This document shows, one piece after another, positions 6,979 through 15,968 of a stretch of DNA of 32,879 nt. A model generated the notes under the pieces. It worked only from the letters and a program-made list of their open reading frames with translations. It had not been told where the DNA came from and did not search any database. Source of the stretch: Blastococcus saxobsidens (GTDB lineage Bacteria; Actinomycetota; Actinomycetes; Mycobacteriales; Geodermatophilaceae); NCBI RefSeq assembly GCF_002938435.1, contig NZ_POQT01000043.1, positions 1 through 32,879 on the forward strand, given 5' to 3'. Each line of letters starts with the position of its first letter. Position 1 is the stretch's first letter. A program made the position numbers and the translations under genes.

Positions 6979-9525
6979 ATGACCGCCACCGCCCCGCCCC
7001 TCCTCGCCGACCCTGCCGACCTCTCCGCGCTGAAGGCGCTGGGCAGCGACCCCGACGAGCTGTTCGCCTCGTTCGCCGCCTGGGCCGAGGCGGGCGGCAC
7101 GACGCTGTACCCGGCGCAGGAGGAGGCGCTGATCGAGCTGGTCAGCGGCGCGAACGTCGTCCTGGCCACACCGACCGGCTCCGGCAAGTCCCTGGTGGCC
7201 ACCGGCGCGCAGTACGCCGCCCTGGCCGCCGGCCGGCGCAGCTACTACACCGCGCCGATCAAGGCACTGGTCAGCGAGAAGTTCTTCGCCCTCTGCGGCG
7301 TCTTCGGCGCGGCCAACGTCGGCATGCTCACCGGCGACGCCAGCGTCAACGCCGGGGCCCCGATCATCGCCTGCACCGCCGAGGTGCTGGCCAACATCGC
7401 GCTGCGCGAGGGCTCGGGAGCCGACATCGGGCTCGTGGTCATGGACGAGTTCCACTTCTACGGCGACCCCGACCGCGGCTGGGCCTGGCAGGTGCCGCTG
7501 CTGGAACTCACCGATTCGCAGTTCCTCCTGATGAGCGCCACCCTGGGCGACGTCACCTTCCTGCGGGAGGACCTCACCCGCCGCACCGGCCGCCCCACGG
7601 CCCTGGTCGCCAACGCCGAGCGGCCGGTGCCGCTGCACCACTACTACGCCACGACGCCGATGCACGAGACGATCCAGGAGCTGCTGGACACCCAGCAGGC
7701 GCCCATCTACGTCGTCCACTTCACCCAGGCCTCCGCGCTCGAGCGCGCCCAGGCCCTGATGAGCGTCAACGTCGCCACCAAGGAGCAGAAGGCCGCGATC
7801 GCCGACATGATCGGCAGCTTCCGCTTCTCCTCCGCCTTCGGCACCACCCTCAGCCGGCTGGTCCGGCACGGCATCGGCGTCCACCACGCCGGCATGCTGC
7901 CCAAGTACCGGCGGCTGGTGGAGCAGCTGGCGCAGGCCGGGCTGCTCAAGGTCATCTGCGGCACCGACACCCTCGGCGTCGGCATCAACGTGCCGATCCG
8001 CACCGTCGTGTTCAGCGCGCTGTCGAAGTACGACGGCACCCGCACCCGGCTGCTCCAGGTGCGCGAGTTCCACCAGATCGCCGGCCGCGCCGGACGCGCC
8101 GGCTACGACACCGCCGGCACCGTCGTCGTCCAGGCGCCGGAGCACGAGGTGGAGAACCTCAAGCAGTTCGCGAAGGTCGCCGACGACCCGAAGAAGCGCC
8201 GCAAGCTGGTGCGCAAGAAGGTGCCCGACGGCATGGTGCCGTGGAGCGAGGCGACGATGAACCGCCTCGTCGAGGGCGAACCCGAGAAGCTGACCAGCAA
8301 CATGCGGGTGTCGACGTCGATGATCCTCGACGTCGTCGACCGCCCCGGCGACCCGTTCGCGGCCATGCGCCGGCTGCTCACCGACAACCACGAGCGGCGC
8401 AAGAAGCAGCTCCAGCACATCCGCGAGGCGATCGGCACCGCCCGCTCGCTGCTGCAGGCCGGCGTCCTGGAACGCCTGCCGCAGCCCGAGCCGGACGGGC
8501 GCCGCTACGACCTGACGTTGGACCTGCCCGAGGACTTCGCGCTCAACCAGCCCCTGTCGACCTTCGCCCTCGCCGCGATCGACCTGCTGGACGCCGACTC
8601 CGAGACCTACGCCCTCGACGTCGTCAGCGTCATCGAGGCCACCCTCGACGACCCACGGCAGATCCTCGCCGCCCAGCTCAACAAGGCCAAGGGCGAGGCC
8701 GTGGCGCAGATGAAGGCCGAAGGCATCGAGTACGACGAGCGCATGGAGCTGCTGGAGGAGGTCACCTACCCCAAGCCTCTGGAGGAGCTCCTCGGCGCGG
8801 CCTTCGAGGTGTACGTGCAGACCAACCCGTGGGCCGCCGACGCACAGCTCTCCCCCAAGTCGGTGGTCCGCGAGATGTGGGAGCGGGCGTTCACCTTCCG
8901 CGAGTTCGTCAACACCTACGGGCTCACCCGGTCCGAGGGTGCCGTGCTGCGCTACCTCTCCGACGCCTTCAAGGCACTGCGGTCCGGCGTTCCCGCCGCC
9001 GCGCGCACCGAGGAGGTGACCGACCTCGTCGAGTGGCTCGGTGAGCTGGTGCGCCAGGTGGACTCCTCGCTGCTCGACGAGTGGGAGGCACTCACGAATC
9101 CGGACGACGGTCCGGTCGCCGAGGTGGCCGTCCCGGCCCGGCCGCGGCCGCTCACCGGCAACGAGCGGGCGTTCACCGCGATGGTGCGCAACGCGCTGTT
9201 CCGCCGGGTCGAGCTGTGGGCCCGCCGCCGGTGGTACGACCTCGGCGAGCTGGACAAGGCCTCGGGGTGGGACGCCGACCGCTGGGAGCCGGTGGTGCGC
9301 GGCTACTTCGAGGAGCACGCCGAGCTGAACACCGGCGGCGACGCCCGCGGCCCGGCGCTGCTCATCTGGGACAGGTCGGAGCCCGGCGTCTGGAAGGTGC
9401 GGCAGATCCTCGACGATCCGGACGGGAACCACGACTGGGGCGTCGACGTGGAGGTGGACCTGGAGGCCTCGGACGAGGAGGGCTCCGCCGTCATCCGGCT
9501 GGTCGACGCCGGCCGCAGGGACTGA
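6979..9525 (+). CDS. DEAD/DEAH-box helicase with DUF3516-type C-terminus
   Basis: 848 residues. A superfamily 2 helicase core of the Ski2-like type is clear: Walker A ATPTGSGKS from residue 63, Walker B DEFH at 156-159, SAT motif (LMSATLGDV), and a C-terminal helicase motif QIAGRAGRAGYDTAG. It is followed by a long actinobacterial C-terminal region (about 430-848) matching the length of DUF3516 helicases. It should use ATP to unwind or remodel RNA or DNA; the substrate is unknown. The ATG 6979 has no convincing ribosome binding site, and upstream in-frame sequence back to 6481 shows no domain, so this start is preferred because it precedes conserved residues. The upstream region holds two 11-bp repeat arrays. 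Confidence 0.88.
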   Translation: MTATAPPLLADPADLSALKALGSDPDELFASFAAWAEAGGTTLYPAQEEALIELVSGANVVLATPTGSGKSLVATGAQYAALAAGRRSYYTAPIKALVSEKFFALCGVFGAANVGMLTGDASVNAGAPIIACTAEVLANIALREGSGADIGLVVMDEFHFYGDPDRGWAWQVPLLELTDSQFLLMSATLGDVTFLREDLTRRTGRPTALVANAERPVPLHHYYATTPMHETIQELLDTQQAPIYVVHFTQASALERAQALMSVNVATKEQKAAIADMIGSFRFSSAFGTTLSRLVRHGIGVHHAGMLPKYRRLVEQLAQAGLLKVICGTDTLGVGINVPIRTVVFSALSKYDGTRTRLLQVREFHQIAGRAGRAGYDTAGTVVVQAPEHEVENLKQFAKVADDPKKRRKLVRKKVPDGMVPWSEATMNRLVEGEPEKLTSNMRVSTSMILDVVDRPGDPFAAMRRLLTDNHERRKKQLQHIREAIGTARSLLQAGVLERLPQPEPDGRRYDLTLDLPEDFALNQPLSTFALAAIDLLDADSETYALDVVSVIEATLDDPRQILAAQLNKAKGEAVAQMKAEGIEYDERMELLEEVTYPKPLEELLGAAFEVYVQTNPWAADAQLSPKSVVREMWERAFTFREFVNTYGLTRSEGAVLRYLSDAFKALRSGVPAAARTEEVTDLVEWLGELVRQVDSSLLDEWEALTNPDDGPVAEVAVPARPRPLTGNERAFTAMVRNALFRRVELWARRRWYDLGELDKASGWDADRWEPVVRGYFEEHAELNTGGDARGPALLIWDRSEPGVWKVRQILDDPDGNHDWGVDVEVDLEASDEEGSAVIRLVDAGRRD

Positions 9526-9641
9526 GCGCGGGAACGTCTGCCGCCGGCGGGGAGTTGTGCTCCCTGCACACGCCTTCAGGAGTGGCGCCGCGCTGCCGAT
9601 GTACCACCGGAAGCGACCGATCGGGACCCCGAGGAGGGGCG

Positions 9642-9845
9642 ATGAACTACCTGCGCCAACTGCAGATGGAACGCCCCGTGCTCTTCTGGGTGATCGTGCT
9701 GGCGGGCTTCTGGCTGGCGTTCCAGGCCATCCTGTTCGTCGCCGCGCTGATCCTCGGCCCGTTCGGGCTGCCCGGCTGGGCCCCGCTGGCGCTCGTCCTG
9801 GTCGCCCTCGTCGTCATCGCCCGCCGGCAGCAGGATCGCCGCTAG
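9642..9845 (+). CDS. Small two-helix membrane protein, unknown function
   Basis: 67 residues: a short amphipathic start (MNYLRQLQMERP), two hydrophobic segments (about 12-37 and 43-60) joined by a Gly/Pro turn (GPFGLPGW), and a basic end RRQQDRR, predicting both ends in the cytoplasm or a hairpin in the membrane. The start is well supported by GAGGAGGGG at 9631-9639. It lies 116 bases after the helicase and is convergent with the GH13 gene, 4 bases away. No family is recognised. Confidence 0.75.
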   Translation: MNYLRQLQMERPVLFWVIVLAGFWLAFQAILFVAALILGPFGLPGWAPLALVLVALVVIARRQQDRR

Positions 9846-9849
9846 CCGG

Positions 9850-11520
9850 TCACACCAGCCGCCGGCTGTCCTGGGCCACCACCCGCAGCCACCGGTAGCC
9901 GTAGCCGTCCAGCTGGATCTCGGCCCCGCCGGTGTCGGCGACCGCCTCCCCGCCGGGTTGCAGCAGGTCGACCAGCCGGTGCGAGGAGTCGCAGCCCTCC
10001 AGGGTGATCGGCACCGTCCGCGGCTCGGAGCCGAGGTTGTGCACGGCCACCAGCGCACCGTCGTCCCAGGTGCACAGGTGCGCCAGCACCTCGGGGCACG
10101 GGTGCTCCAGCACCGTGAAACCGCCCCAGCCCAGCTCCGGTGACTCCCGGTACCGGCGGATCAGCAGCTTCATGAAGGACAGCAGCGAGTCGGGGTCGTT
10201 GCGCTGGTCGGCCACGTTGACGTACTCGGGCGCGAAGCCGCCGCTGACCACCGGCCCCGGCAGCTTCCCGGGCGCGGCGTCGGAGAAGCCGCCGTTGCGG
10301 CCCGACGTCCACTGCATGGGTGTCCGGACGGCGAGCCGGCCCTCCGCGTCCAGGTCCTCGCCCATGCCGATCTCCTCGCCGTAGAAGAGCACCGGGGTGC
10401 CGGGCAGGGAGAACAGCAGGCTGTAGACCATGCGCACCCGCCGAGGATCGCCCTCCAGCATCGGTGGCAGTCGCCGGCGCAGCCCGCGCCCGTAGACCTG
10501 CATCCGTTCCTCGGGCCCGAACGCGGCGAAGACCTCGGCCCGCTCGTCGTCGGACAGCTTGTCCAGCGTCAGCTCGTCGTGGTTGCGCACGAAGGTCGCC
10601 CACTGCGAGTCCGGGTCCAGCGTCGGCCGGCCCTCCAGGGCCGTCGTCAGGGGTCTTGCGTCGACGCGTGCCAGCGACAGGTAGAGCGCCTGCATGCCGA
10701 TGAAGTCGAACTGCATGGTCAGCTCGTCGCCGTCGGTACCACCGAAGAACTGCACCTGCTCCTCGTAGGGCAGGTTGACCTCCCCCAGCAGCACGCCGCT
10801 GCCCGACCGCCGACCGACCAGCGCGCGCAGGTCGCGCAGGTACTCGTGCGGGTCGGGCAGGGCCCCGCCGTCGGCCCCCGCGGTCTCCAGGAAGAAGGGG
10901 ACGGCGTCCACGCGGAACCCCGACAGCCCGACCTGCAACCAGAACCCCATGATCTTGGCGACCTCGTCGCGGACCTTCGGATTGGTCACGTTCAGGTCCG
11001 GCTGCTCCTTGTAGAACTTGTGCAGGTACCACTCCCCCGTCTTCTCCGACAGCGTCCAGATGCTGTCCTCCTGATCGGGGAAGACGACCTGGTCGGAGGT
11101 GTCCGGCGGCGGGTCGGAGCGCCACACGTAGAAGTCGCGGAACGGCGAGTCCTTCGACGACTCCGCCGACCGGAACCACGGGTGCTTGCGCGAGGTGTGG
11201 TTGACGACCAGGTCGGCGATGACCCGCATGCCGCGGTCGTTGGCCGTCCGGATCACCTCGACCAGGTCGCCGTGCGTGCCCAGCCGCGGGTCGACGCCGT
11301 AGAAGTCGGTGATGTCGTAGCCGTCGTCGCGCTCGGCGGTCGGGTAGAAGGGCATCAGCCACAGGCAGGTGACGCCGAGGTCGGCCAGGTGGTCCAGGCG
11401 CTGGGCGAGGCCCGCGAAGTCACCGACGCCGTCGCCGTTCCAGTCCATGAACGTCTCGACGTCCAGGCAGTAGACGACGGCGTTCTTCCACCACAGGTCG
11501 CTGGTGTCGGTGATCCTCAC
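9850..11520 (-). CDS. GH13 alpha-amylase family enzyme, trehalose synthase-like
   Basis: 556 residues with a full GH13 (alpha/beta)8 barrel: early region WWKNAVVYCLDVETFMDWNG, YDITDFYGVDPRLGT, nucleophile Asp205 (GFRVDAV), acid/base Glu247 (GEVNL) and transition-state Asp315 (RNHDEL), then the trehalose-synthase-type segment YGRGLRRRLPPML, PGTPVLFYGEEIGMG and VRTPMQW. It would isomerise maltose/trehalose or act on alpha-glucans; which cannot be decided from sequence. No signal peptide, so cytoplasmic, and no maltokinase domain. GTG 11520 overlaps the stop of the upstream oxidoreductase in GTGA, implying translational coupling. MalQ at 25938 is another alpha-glucan enzyme in the window. Confidence 0.88.
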   Translation of the reverse strand: MRITDTSDLWWKNAVVYCLDVETFMDWNGDGVGDFAGLAQRLDHLADLGVTCLWLMPFYPTAERDDGYDITDFYGVDPRLGTHGDLVEVIRTANDRGMRVIADLVVNHTSRKHPWFRSAESSKDSPFRDFYVWRSDPPPDTSDQVVFPDQEDSIWTLSEKTGEWYLHKFYKEQPDLNVTNPKVRDEVAKIMGFWLQVGLSGFRVDAVPFFLETAGADGGALPDPHEYLRDLRALVGRRSGSGVLLGEVNLPYEEQVQFFGGTDGDELTMQFDFIGMQALYLSLARVDARPLTTALEGRPTLDPDSQWATFVRNHDELTLDKLSDDERAEVFAAFGPEERMQVYGRGLRRRLPPMLEGDPRRVRMVYSLLFSLPGTPVLFYGEEIGMGEDLDAEGRLAVRTPMQWTSGRNGGFSDAAPGKLPGPVVSGGFAPEYVNVADQRNDPDSLLSFMKLLIRRYRESPELGWGGFTVLEHPCPEVLAHLCTWDDGALVAVHNLGSEPRTVPITLEGCDSSHRLVDLLQPGGEAVADTGGAEIQLDGYGYRWLRVVAQDSRRLV

Positions 11521-12560
11521 GGCGCCGGCACCGGGTCGAGGTCCGGACGGCGGTTCTCGGCCGGCCCCGGTGGATCGATGGCGACCACCGGCGCCTGGGC
11601 CGTGACCCCGAGCTGCGGCAGCACGTGCTCGCCGAAGGCGTCGAGGAAGGGCCGCTGCTCCACCCCGACGTGGTGCAGGTACACCTCGTCGAAGCCGAGC
11701 TCCAGGTACTCCTGCAGCCAGGCCGTGTGCTGACCGAGGTCCGCCGAGACCCGCACCGCCCCCGTGACGTCCTCGGGGGCGACGTGCGCGCTGGCCTGCT
11801 CGAAGGCCTCCGGGCTGTCGAGGTCCCAGCACAGCGGCGGCGGGAACACGTTGCTGCGCCACTGGTCGTGCGCGATCGCCAGCGCGCGGTCGCCGTCGGG
11901 ATCCCAGGAGACGTGCACCTGCAGCACGAGCTTGCCCTGGCCCCCGGCGTCCCGGTAGGCGGCGATCATCTCGCGCAGCTTGTCGTGCGGCTGGTTGATG
12001 GTGACCAGCCCGTCGGCCCAGTCGGCACCCCGGCGGGCGGTGGCCACGCTGACCGCCGGGCAGATGAGCGCGGGCTGCACCTCGGGGAGCGTGTAGATCA
12101 CCGCCCGGTCGACGGTGACCAGGCCGTCGTGGCTGACCTCCTCGCCGGCGAGCAGCCGGCGGATCACGTCGACGCACTCACGGAGACGGGCGTCGCGCAC
12201 GTCCTTCCGGGGCCACTTGTCGCCGGTCACGTGCTCGTTCATCGCCTCACCGCTGCCCAGGGCCACCCAGAAGCGACCGGGGAACATCGCGCCGAGGGTG
12301 GCGATCGCCTGGGCCACGATCACCGGGTGGTAGCGCTGGCCCGGCGCGTTCACCGCCCCGAAGGGCAGGGACGTCGTCGCCATGGCCGCACCCAGCCACG
12401 ACCAGGCGAACCCCGACTCGCCCTGCCGCGGGTTCCAGGGCGTGAGGTGGTCCGAGCACATCGCCGCGGTGAAGCCCACCTCCTCGGCGTGCTGGACCGC
12501 CTCGAGCAGCTCCGCGGGGTGGACCTGCTCGTGGGAGTTGTGGAATCCGATCACCGCCAT
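11517..12560 (-). CDS. LLM-class flavin oxidoreductase (TIGR03885-like, possibly non-F420)
   Basis: 347 residues with a luciferase-like TIM barrel throughout: SDHLTPWNPRQG near residue 36, APGQRYHPVIVAQAIATLG, GRFWVALGSGEAMNEHV and SVATARRGADWADGL. The closest type I recall is the family once described as probable non-F420 flavinoid oxidoreductases, found next to trehalose-synthase-like genes, which is the arrangement here. Cofactor (FMN or F420) and substrate are not determined. The ATG at 12560 is preceded by GGTAGG eight bases away. The last codons form a GTGA overlap with the GH13 gene, so the two are one operon. Confidence 0.85.
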   Translation of the reverse strand: MAVIGFHNSHEQVHPAELLEAVQHAEEVGFTAAMCSDHLTPWNPRQGESGFAWSWLGAAMATTSLPFGAVNAPGQRYHPVIVAQAIATLGAMFPGRFWVALGSGEAMNEHVTGDKWPRKDVRDARLRECVDVIRRLLAGEEVSHDGLVTVDRAVIYTLPEVQPALICPAVSVATARRGADWADGLVTINQPHDKLREMIAAYRDAGGQGKLVLQVHVSWDPDGDRALAIAHDQWRSNVFPPPLCWDLDSPEAFEQASAHVAPEDVTGAVRVSADLGQHTAWLQEYLELGFDEVYLHHVGVEQRPFLDAFGEHVLPQLGVTAQAPVVAIDPPGPAENRRPDLDPVPAP

Positions 12561-12711
12561 GGGCCATGCCTACCGAGATCCGGGCTCCACGGCGAGCCCA
12601 ACTGCGCGCGGTCCTGCCGCCGCGCAGGCCGCGGTCGCGGGTGTGAGCGGTTCGACACTCCCGCGACGGCGGCCGGGGCGGACGGCGTGCGACGCTTCCC
12701 GGGATGTGCGG

Positions 12712-13488
12712 ATGACCGGCTGGGAGATGCTCGCCGTGGCCGCGGCGGGCTTCGCTGCCGGCGGCATCAACGCCGTCGTCGGGTCCGGCACCCTGGTCAG
12801 CTTCCCGGTGCTGCTGGCCGTCGGCCTCCCCCCGCTGCCGGCCACCATCAGCAACTCCCTGGGCCTCGTGGCCGGCAACCTCAGTGGCTCGATCGGCTAC
12901 CGCCGGGAGCTCCGTGGGCAGCGCCGGCTGCTGCTGCGGCTGCTGCCGGCCTCGATCCTCGGAGCGCTCACCGGGGCCTTCCTGCTCCTGACCCTGCCGG
13001 CCGAGGCGTTCGAGACCATCGTCCCGGCGCTCATCGGGCTCGCCGTCGTGCTGGTGGCGTTCCAGCCGCTGCTCACCCGCAGCCTGCCCGCCCGGCCCGC
13101 CGACGGCACGGCCCCGCCGGTCCGGGGCGGCCGGCTGCTCGCCTGCTTCGTCGGCGCCTACGCCACCGGCACCTACGGCGGGTACTTCGCCGCCAGCCAG
13201 GGCGTGCTGCAGATCGGCATCTTCGGCCTGATCCTGCGCGAGCCGCTGCAGCGGCTGAACGCCATCAAGAACGTGCTGACGCTGGCGGTCAACGCCGTCG
13301 CCGCACTCGCCTACGTGGTGGTGGCCACCGATCGCATCGACTGGACGGCCGCCGCGTTGCTGTCCGCGGGCTCGCTGATCGGCGGGGCGGTCAGCTCCCG
13401 CTACGGCCGTCGGTTGCCGGCGCCGGTGCTGCGGGCGGCGATCGTGGTGCTCGGCCTGGTCGCGATCGCGGTGCTGGTGACCGGATGA
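12712..13488 (+). CDS. TSUP (TauE/SafE) family membrane permease, first of a tandem pair
   Basis: 258 residues, seven to eight hydrophobic segments. TSUP-family signatures are present near the start of each half: GFAAGGINAVVGSGTLVSFP followed by NSLGLVAGNLSGSIGYRREL, and in the second half ATGTYGGYFAASQGVLQIG and LNAIKNVLT. The family moves sulfonates, sulfite or other small anions across the inner membrane; cargo unknown. The ATG 12712 is chosen; a GTG six bases upstream (12706) is equally in frame and no clear ribosome binding site separates them. The second TSUP gene starts 37 bases later and is a paralogue, so the two may form a heteromer or differ in cargo. Confidence 0.88.
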   Translation: MTGWEMLAVAAAGFAAGGINAVVGSGTLVSFPVLLAVGLPPLPATISNSLGLVAGNLSGSIGYRRELRGQRRLLLRLLPASILGALTGAFLLLTLPAEAFETIVPALIGLAVVLVAFQPLLTRSLPARPADGTAPPVRGGRLLACFVGAYATGTYGGYFAASQGVLQIGIFGLILREPLQRLNAIKNVLTLAVNAVAALAYVVVATDRIDWTAAALLSAGSLIGGAVSSRYGRRLPAPVLRAAIVVLGLVAIAVLVTG

Positions 13489-13525
13489 GCGCCGAAGGCC
13501 CGGGTTCCCCTGCGGAGCAGCGAGG

Positions 13526-14293
13526 ATGAGCGTCTGGGAGTTCGCCTTCCTCGTCCTCGCCGGCATCGGTGCCGGGCTCACCGGCAGCATCGCCGGGCTG
13601 GCCTCGCTGATCAGCTACCCGGCGCTGCTCGCCGTCGGCCTCCCCCCGGTGACGGCGAACGTCACCAACACCGCGGCACTGGTCGTGGTCGGCGTGGGGA
13701 CGGTGAGCGCCTCCCGTCCGGAGCTCCAGGGGCAGGGCCGGCGCCTGCTGCCGCTGATGGCGGCCGGGCTCGTCGGCGGAGCCGCGGGGGCGCTGCTGCT
13801 CCTGCTCACGCCGGAGGGCGGGTTCGAGAAGATCGTGCCCTGGCTGATCGGCGCGGCGTCGATCGCCATCCTGGTCCAGCGGCCGCCGCGGGAGCTCGCG
13901 GCCGAGGGGGCGATGGCGCGCGCCGGACGGCCCGACCAGTGGTGGCTCCCGGTCGCCGTGCTCGCCATCTCCGTCTACGGCGGTTACTTCGGCGCCGCGG
14001 CCGGCGTGCTCATGCTGGCCACGTTCCTGCTCACGACCGGCGAGGGCCTGCCCCGCAGCAACGCGATGCGCAACGTCGTGCTGGGGGTGGCCAACACCGT
14101 CGCCGCCGTCGGGTTCGTCCTCTTCGCCTCGATCGTCTGGTCGGCCGCCCTCCCGCTGGCCATCGGGCTGTTCCTCGGCTCCCTGCTCGGCCCCCGCATC
14201 GTGCGGGTGGCGCCGCAGACGGCGCTGCGGCGGGTCATCGCCCTCGCCGGGCTCGGCCTGGCCGTCCACCTCGCGGTCGACGCCTACACCTGA
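13526..14293 (+). CDS. TSUP (TauE/SafE) family membrane permease, second of a tandem pair
   Basis: 255 residues with the same plan as the preceding gene: GAGLTGSIAGLASLISYPALLAVGLPP and TNTAALVVVGVGTV in the first half, YGGYFGAAAGVLMLATFLL and SNAMRNVVLGVANTV in the second. Shared phrases such as PALLAVGLPP / PVLLAVGLPP and YGGYFGAA / YGGYFAAS show the pair arose by duplication or share a recent ancestor. GGAG at 13514-13517 is a good ribosome binding site for ATG 13526. Probable operon with 12712-13488. Transported anion not known. Confidence 0.88.
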   Translation: MSVWEFAFLVLAGIGAGLTGSIAGLASLISYPALLAVGLPPVTANVTNTAALVVVGVGTVSASRPELQGQGRRLLPLMAAGLVGGAAGALLLLLTPEGGFEKIVPWLIGAASIAILVQRPPRELAAEGAMARAGRPDQWWLPVAVLAISVYGGYFGAAAGVLMLATFLLTTGEGLPRSNAMRNVVLGVANTVAAVGFVLFASIVWSAALPLAIGLFLGSLLGPRIVRVAPQTALRRVIALAGLGLAVHLAVDAYT

Positions 14294-14314
14294 GCACCCG
14301 GCGAGGGCGCCGCC

Positions 14315-14899
14315 TCAACGGCTGACGAAGGCCGCCAGGAAGAACACGAACCCGCTGGACAGCAGCAGCAGGCGCGCCGGCGTCAGGCCGTTGAGCAGCC
14401 CCACCGTCGCCTCCACGGACGCCGGGCGGACGACGGCGTCGCGGGCCTGCTGGCGCATCATGCGGACCTCGTCGGCGAGCAGCACGCCGGCGCTGCCCAG
14501 CATGCCCAGCGCGAGGACGACGAAGACCAGGGCCAGGCGGTCCTCGAAGCCGTCGGCCGCACCGGCCAGGACCAGCGCGGCGATCGCGCCCAGCAGCAGG
14601 CCGATCAGCCCACCGGCCACCGGGGCCCACGGACCCATCACGGTCAGCGGCCCGCGGCGCGGCAGGCGGGGCCGGGGTCGGACGCTCACCGGTGCGGTCG
14701 CCTGCATGCCCGAGAGGTCACGGTCCCCGCCCGGCACCTCCTCGGCCGGCGCCCCCGGTGGGGGCGGTGGGGTCGGCACGGCGACCGGCTCCGGTACCGG
14801 CGGCGTCGCCGTCGTCGCTGTCTCCGGGCCGGCGGGGCGCACGACGGGGATCTCGGCGGTCCCGGTGCCGGCGGCGGTGCTTCCGTTGCGTTCACTCAT
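14315..14899 (-). CDS. Membrane protein with Pro-rich N-terminus, unknown
   Basis: 194 residues. Residues 1-85 are low-complexity, rich in Pro, Thr, Ala and Glu (TPPVPEPVAVPTPPPPPGAP), then a basic RPRPRLPRR segment and three hydrophobic segments (about 89-113, 121-142, 170-191) with a DEVRMMRQQARD loop between the second and third. No family is recognised. The start ATG 14899 has GAGGTGA nearby. It is convergent with the second TSUP gene, 21 bases away, and divergent from the AEC transporter. A proline-rich cytoplasmic tail on a small membrane anchor suggests a protein-interaction role, but that is only a guess. Confidence 0.75.
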   Translation of the reverse strand: MSERNGSTAAGTGTAEIPVVRPAGPETATTATPPVPEPVAVPTPPPPPGAPAEEVPGGDRDLSGMQATAPVSVRPRPRLPRRGPLTVMGPWAPVAGGLIGLLLGAIAALVLAGAADGFEDRLALVFVVLALGMLGSAGVLLADEVRMMRQQARDAVVRPASVEATVGLLNGLTPARLLLLSSGFVFFLAAFVSR

Positions 14900-15029
14900 G
14901 ACTCATCACCTCGTCCGCCACGCTAGGCGCACCAGCCCCACCGACCCGGGACGCCGCCCCGGCGGACTCCTCACGCACCGTGATGCCGCGCCGGGGCGCC
15001 CGGCCGGGGAGACCTGCGCCACGGCTGGC

Positions 15030-15042
15030 TAGGCTCCTCCGG
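15030..15042 (+). promoter_or_regulatory. Possible -10 element of a leaderless transcript for the AEC gene
   Basis: TAGGCT at 15030-15035 fits TANNNT and sits exactly six bases before the GTG at 15042, the spacing expected if transcription starts on the first base of the start codon. No ribosome binding site precedes this GTG, which agrees with a leaderless message, common in actinobacteria. No -35 match was found. Confidence 0.35.
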
Positions 15043-15959
15043 TGAGCGCGGGTGCCCTGGTCCTGCCGGAGTTCGCGCTCCTCCTCATCGGGCTGCTGCT
15101 CCGCCGGTTCGCCTGGCGGTCCCCGGGCTTCTGGGTCGACCTCGAGCGCCTCGTCTACTTCGTGCTCTTCCCGGTCCTGCTGTTCCGCACCACGCTCTCG
15201 GCGGATCTGGCGGCCGCCGGCTCGGGGGGCGCGCTGCTGGCCGGGCTGGGCGCGACGGGTGCCGGCGCCCTCCTCGGGGCGCTGGTGCGGTGGCTGCCCG
15301 GCATCGACCGCAGGACCGCGGCCTCGGGCTGGCAGACGGCCTTCCGGTTCAACACCTTCATCGCCCTCGCCCTGGTCGACGACCTCGGGGTGGCCGCCCT
15401 GGCCCTGATGGGGGTCCTGCTGGGCGTGTCCGTCCCGCTCGTGAACGTCCTCGCCGTGACGGCACTGGCCCGGAGCGCGCCCGGCGGTGCGGGGTCCGGC
15501 CGCGGCCGCGAGGTGCTGCGCGCCGTCGTCCGCAACCCGCTGATCATCGCCACGGTCACGGGTCTCGTCGGCAACCTCCTGGGACTGGCGTTGCCCACGC
15601 CGGTCGACGCGACACTGGCCCGGCTGGCCGCGGCTGCCGTGCCCCTGGGCCTGCTGGCGGTCGGCGCGGCGCTGCGCCTCGGCGGGCTGCCACGCGGGCA
15701 GCGCCTGATGGCCGGCTACCTCGCAGCGGTCAAGCTGCTCGCCGTGCCGGCGGTGGCTCTCGGGCTCTGCGCCCTCCTGGGCGTGGACGGCGTGCAGCGC
15801 TTCGTCGTCCTCGCCTTCGCCGCCGTACCGCCGGCCACGGCGTCCTACGTCCTCGCCGCGCGGATGGACGGCAACGGCCCGTTCGTGGCCGCGCAGGTGT
15901 CGGCGGCGACGACGGCCGCGCTCCTCACGCTGCCGCTCTGGCTGGCGCTCACCGCCTGA
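15042..15959 (+). CDS. AEC (auxin efflux carrier)/malonate-type transporter
   Basis: 305 residues, about ten hydrophobic segments, the usual length for bacterial AEC-family permeases. Typical features include the early LERLVYFVLFPVLLFRTTL segment, RFNTFIALALVDDLG, a central cytoplasmic loop rich in Gly/Arg (GGAGSGRGREVL), then VVRNPLIIATVTGLVGNLLGL and a late AVPPATASYVLAARMDGNG. AEC proteins carry organic acids such as malate or malonate. It is convergent with tctA, whose stop is only 9 bases away, placing two predicted carboxylate carriers side by side. Confidence 0.85.
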   Translation: MSAGALVLPEFALLLIGLLLRRFAWRSPGFWVDLERLVYFVLFPVLLFRTTLSADLAAAGSGGALLAGLGATGAGALLGALVRWLPGIDRRTAASGWQTAFRFNTFIALALVDDLGVAALALMGVLLGVSVPLVNVLAVTALARSAPGGAGSGRGREVLRAVVRNPLIIATVTGLVGNLLGLALPTPVDATLARLAAAAVPLGLLAVGAALRLGGLPRGQRLMAGYLAAVKLLAVPAVALGLCALLGVDGVQRFVVLAFAAVPPATASYVLAARMDGNGPFVAAQVSAATTAALLTLPLWLALTA

Positions 15960-15968
15960 TCGGTTCGG

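Noticed and set aside
6877..9432. An 851-codon open frame on the minus strand.
   Set aside because: It is the antisense shadow of the DUF3516 helicase, which carries all expected helicase motifs in order.
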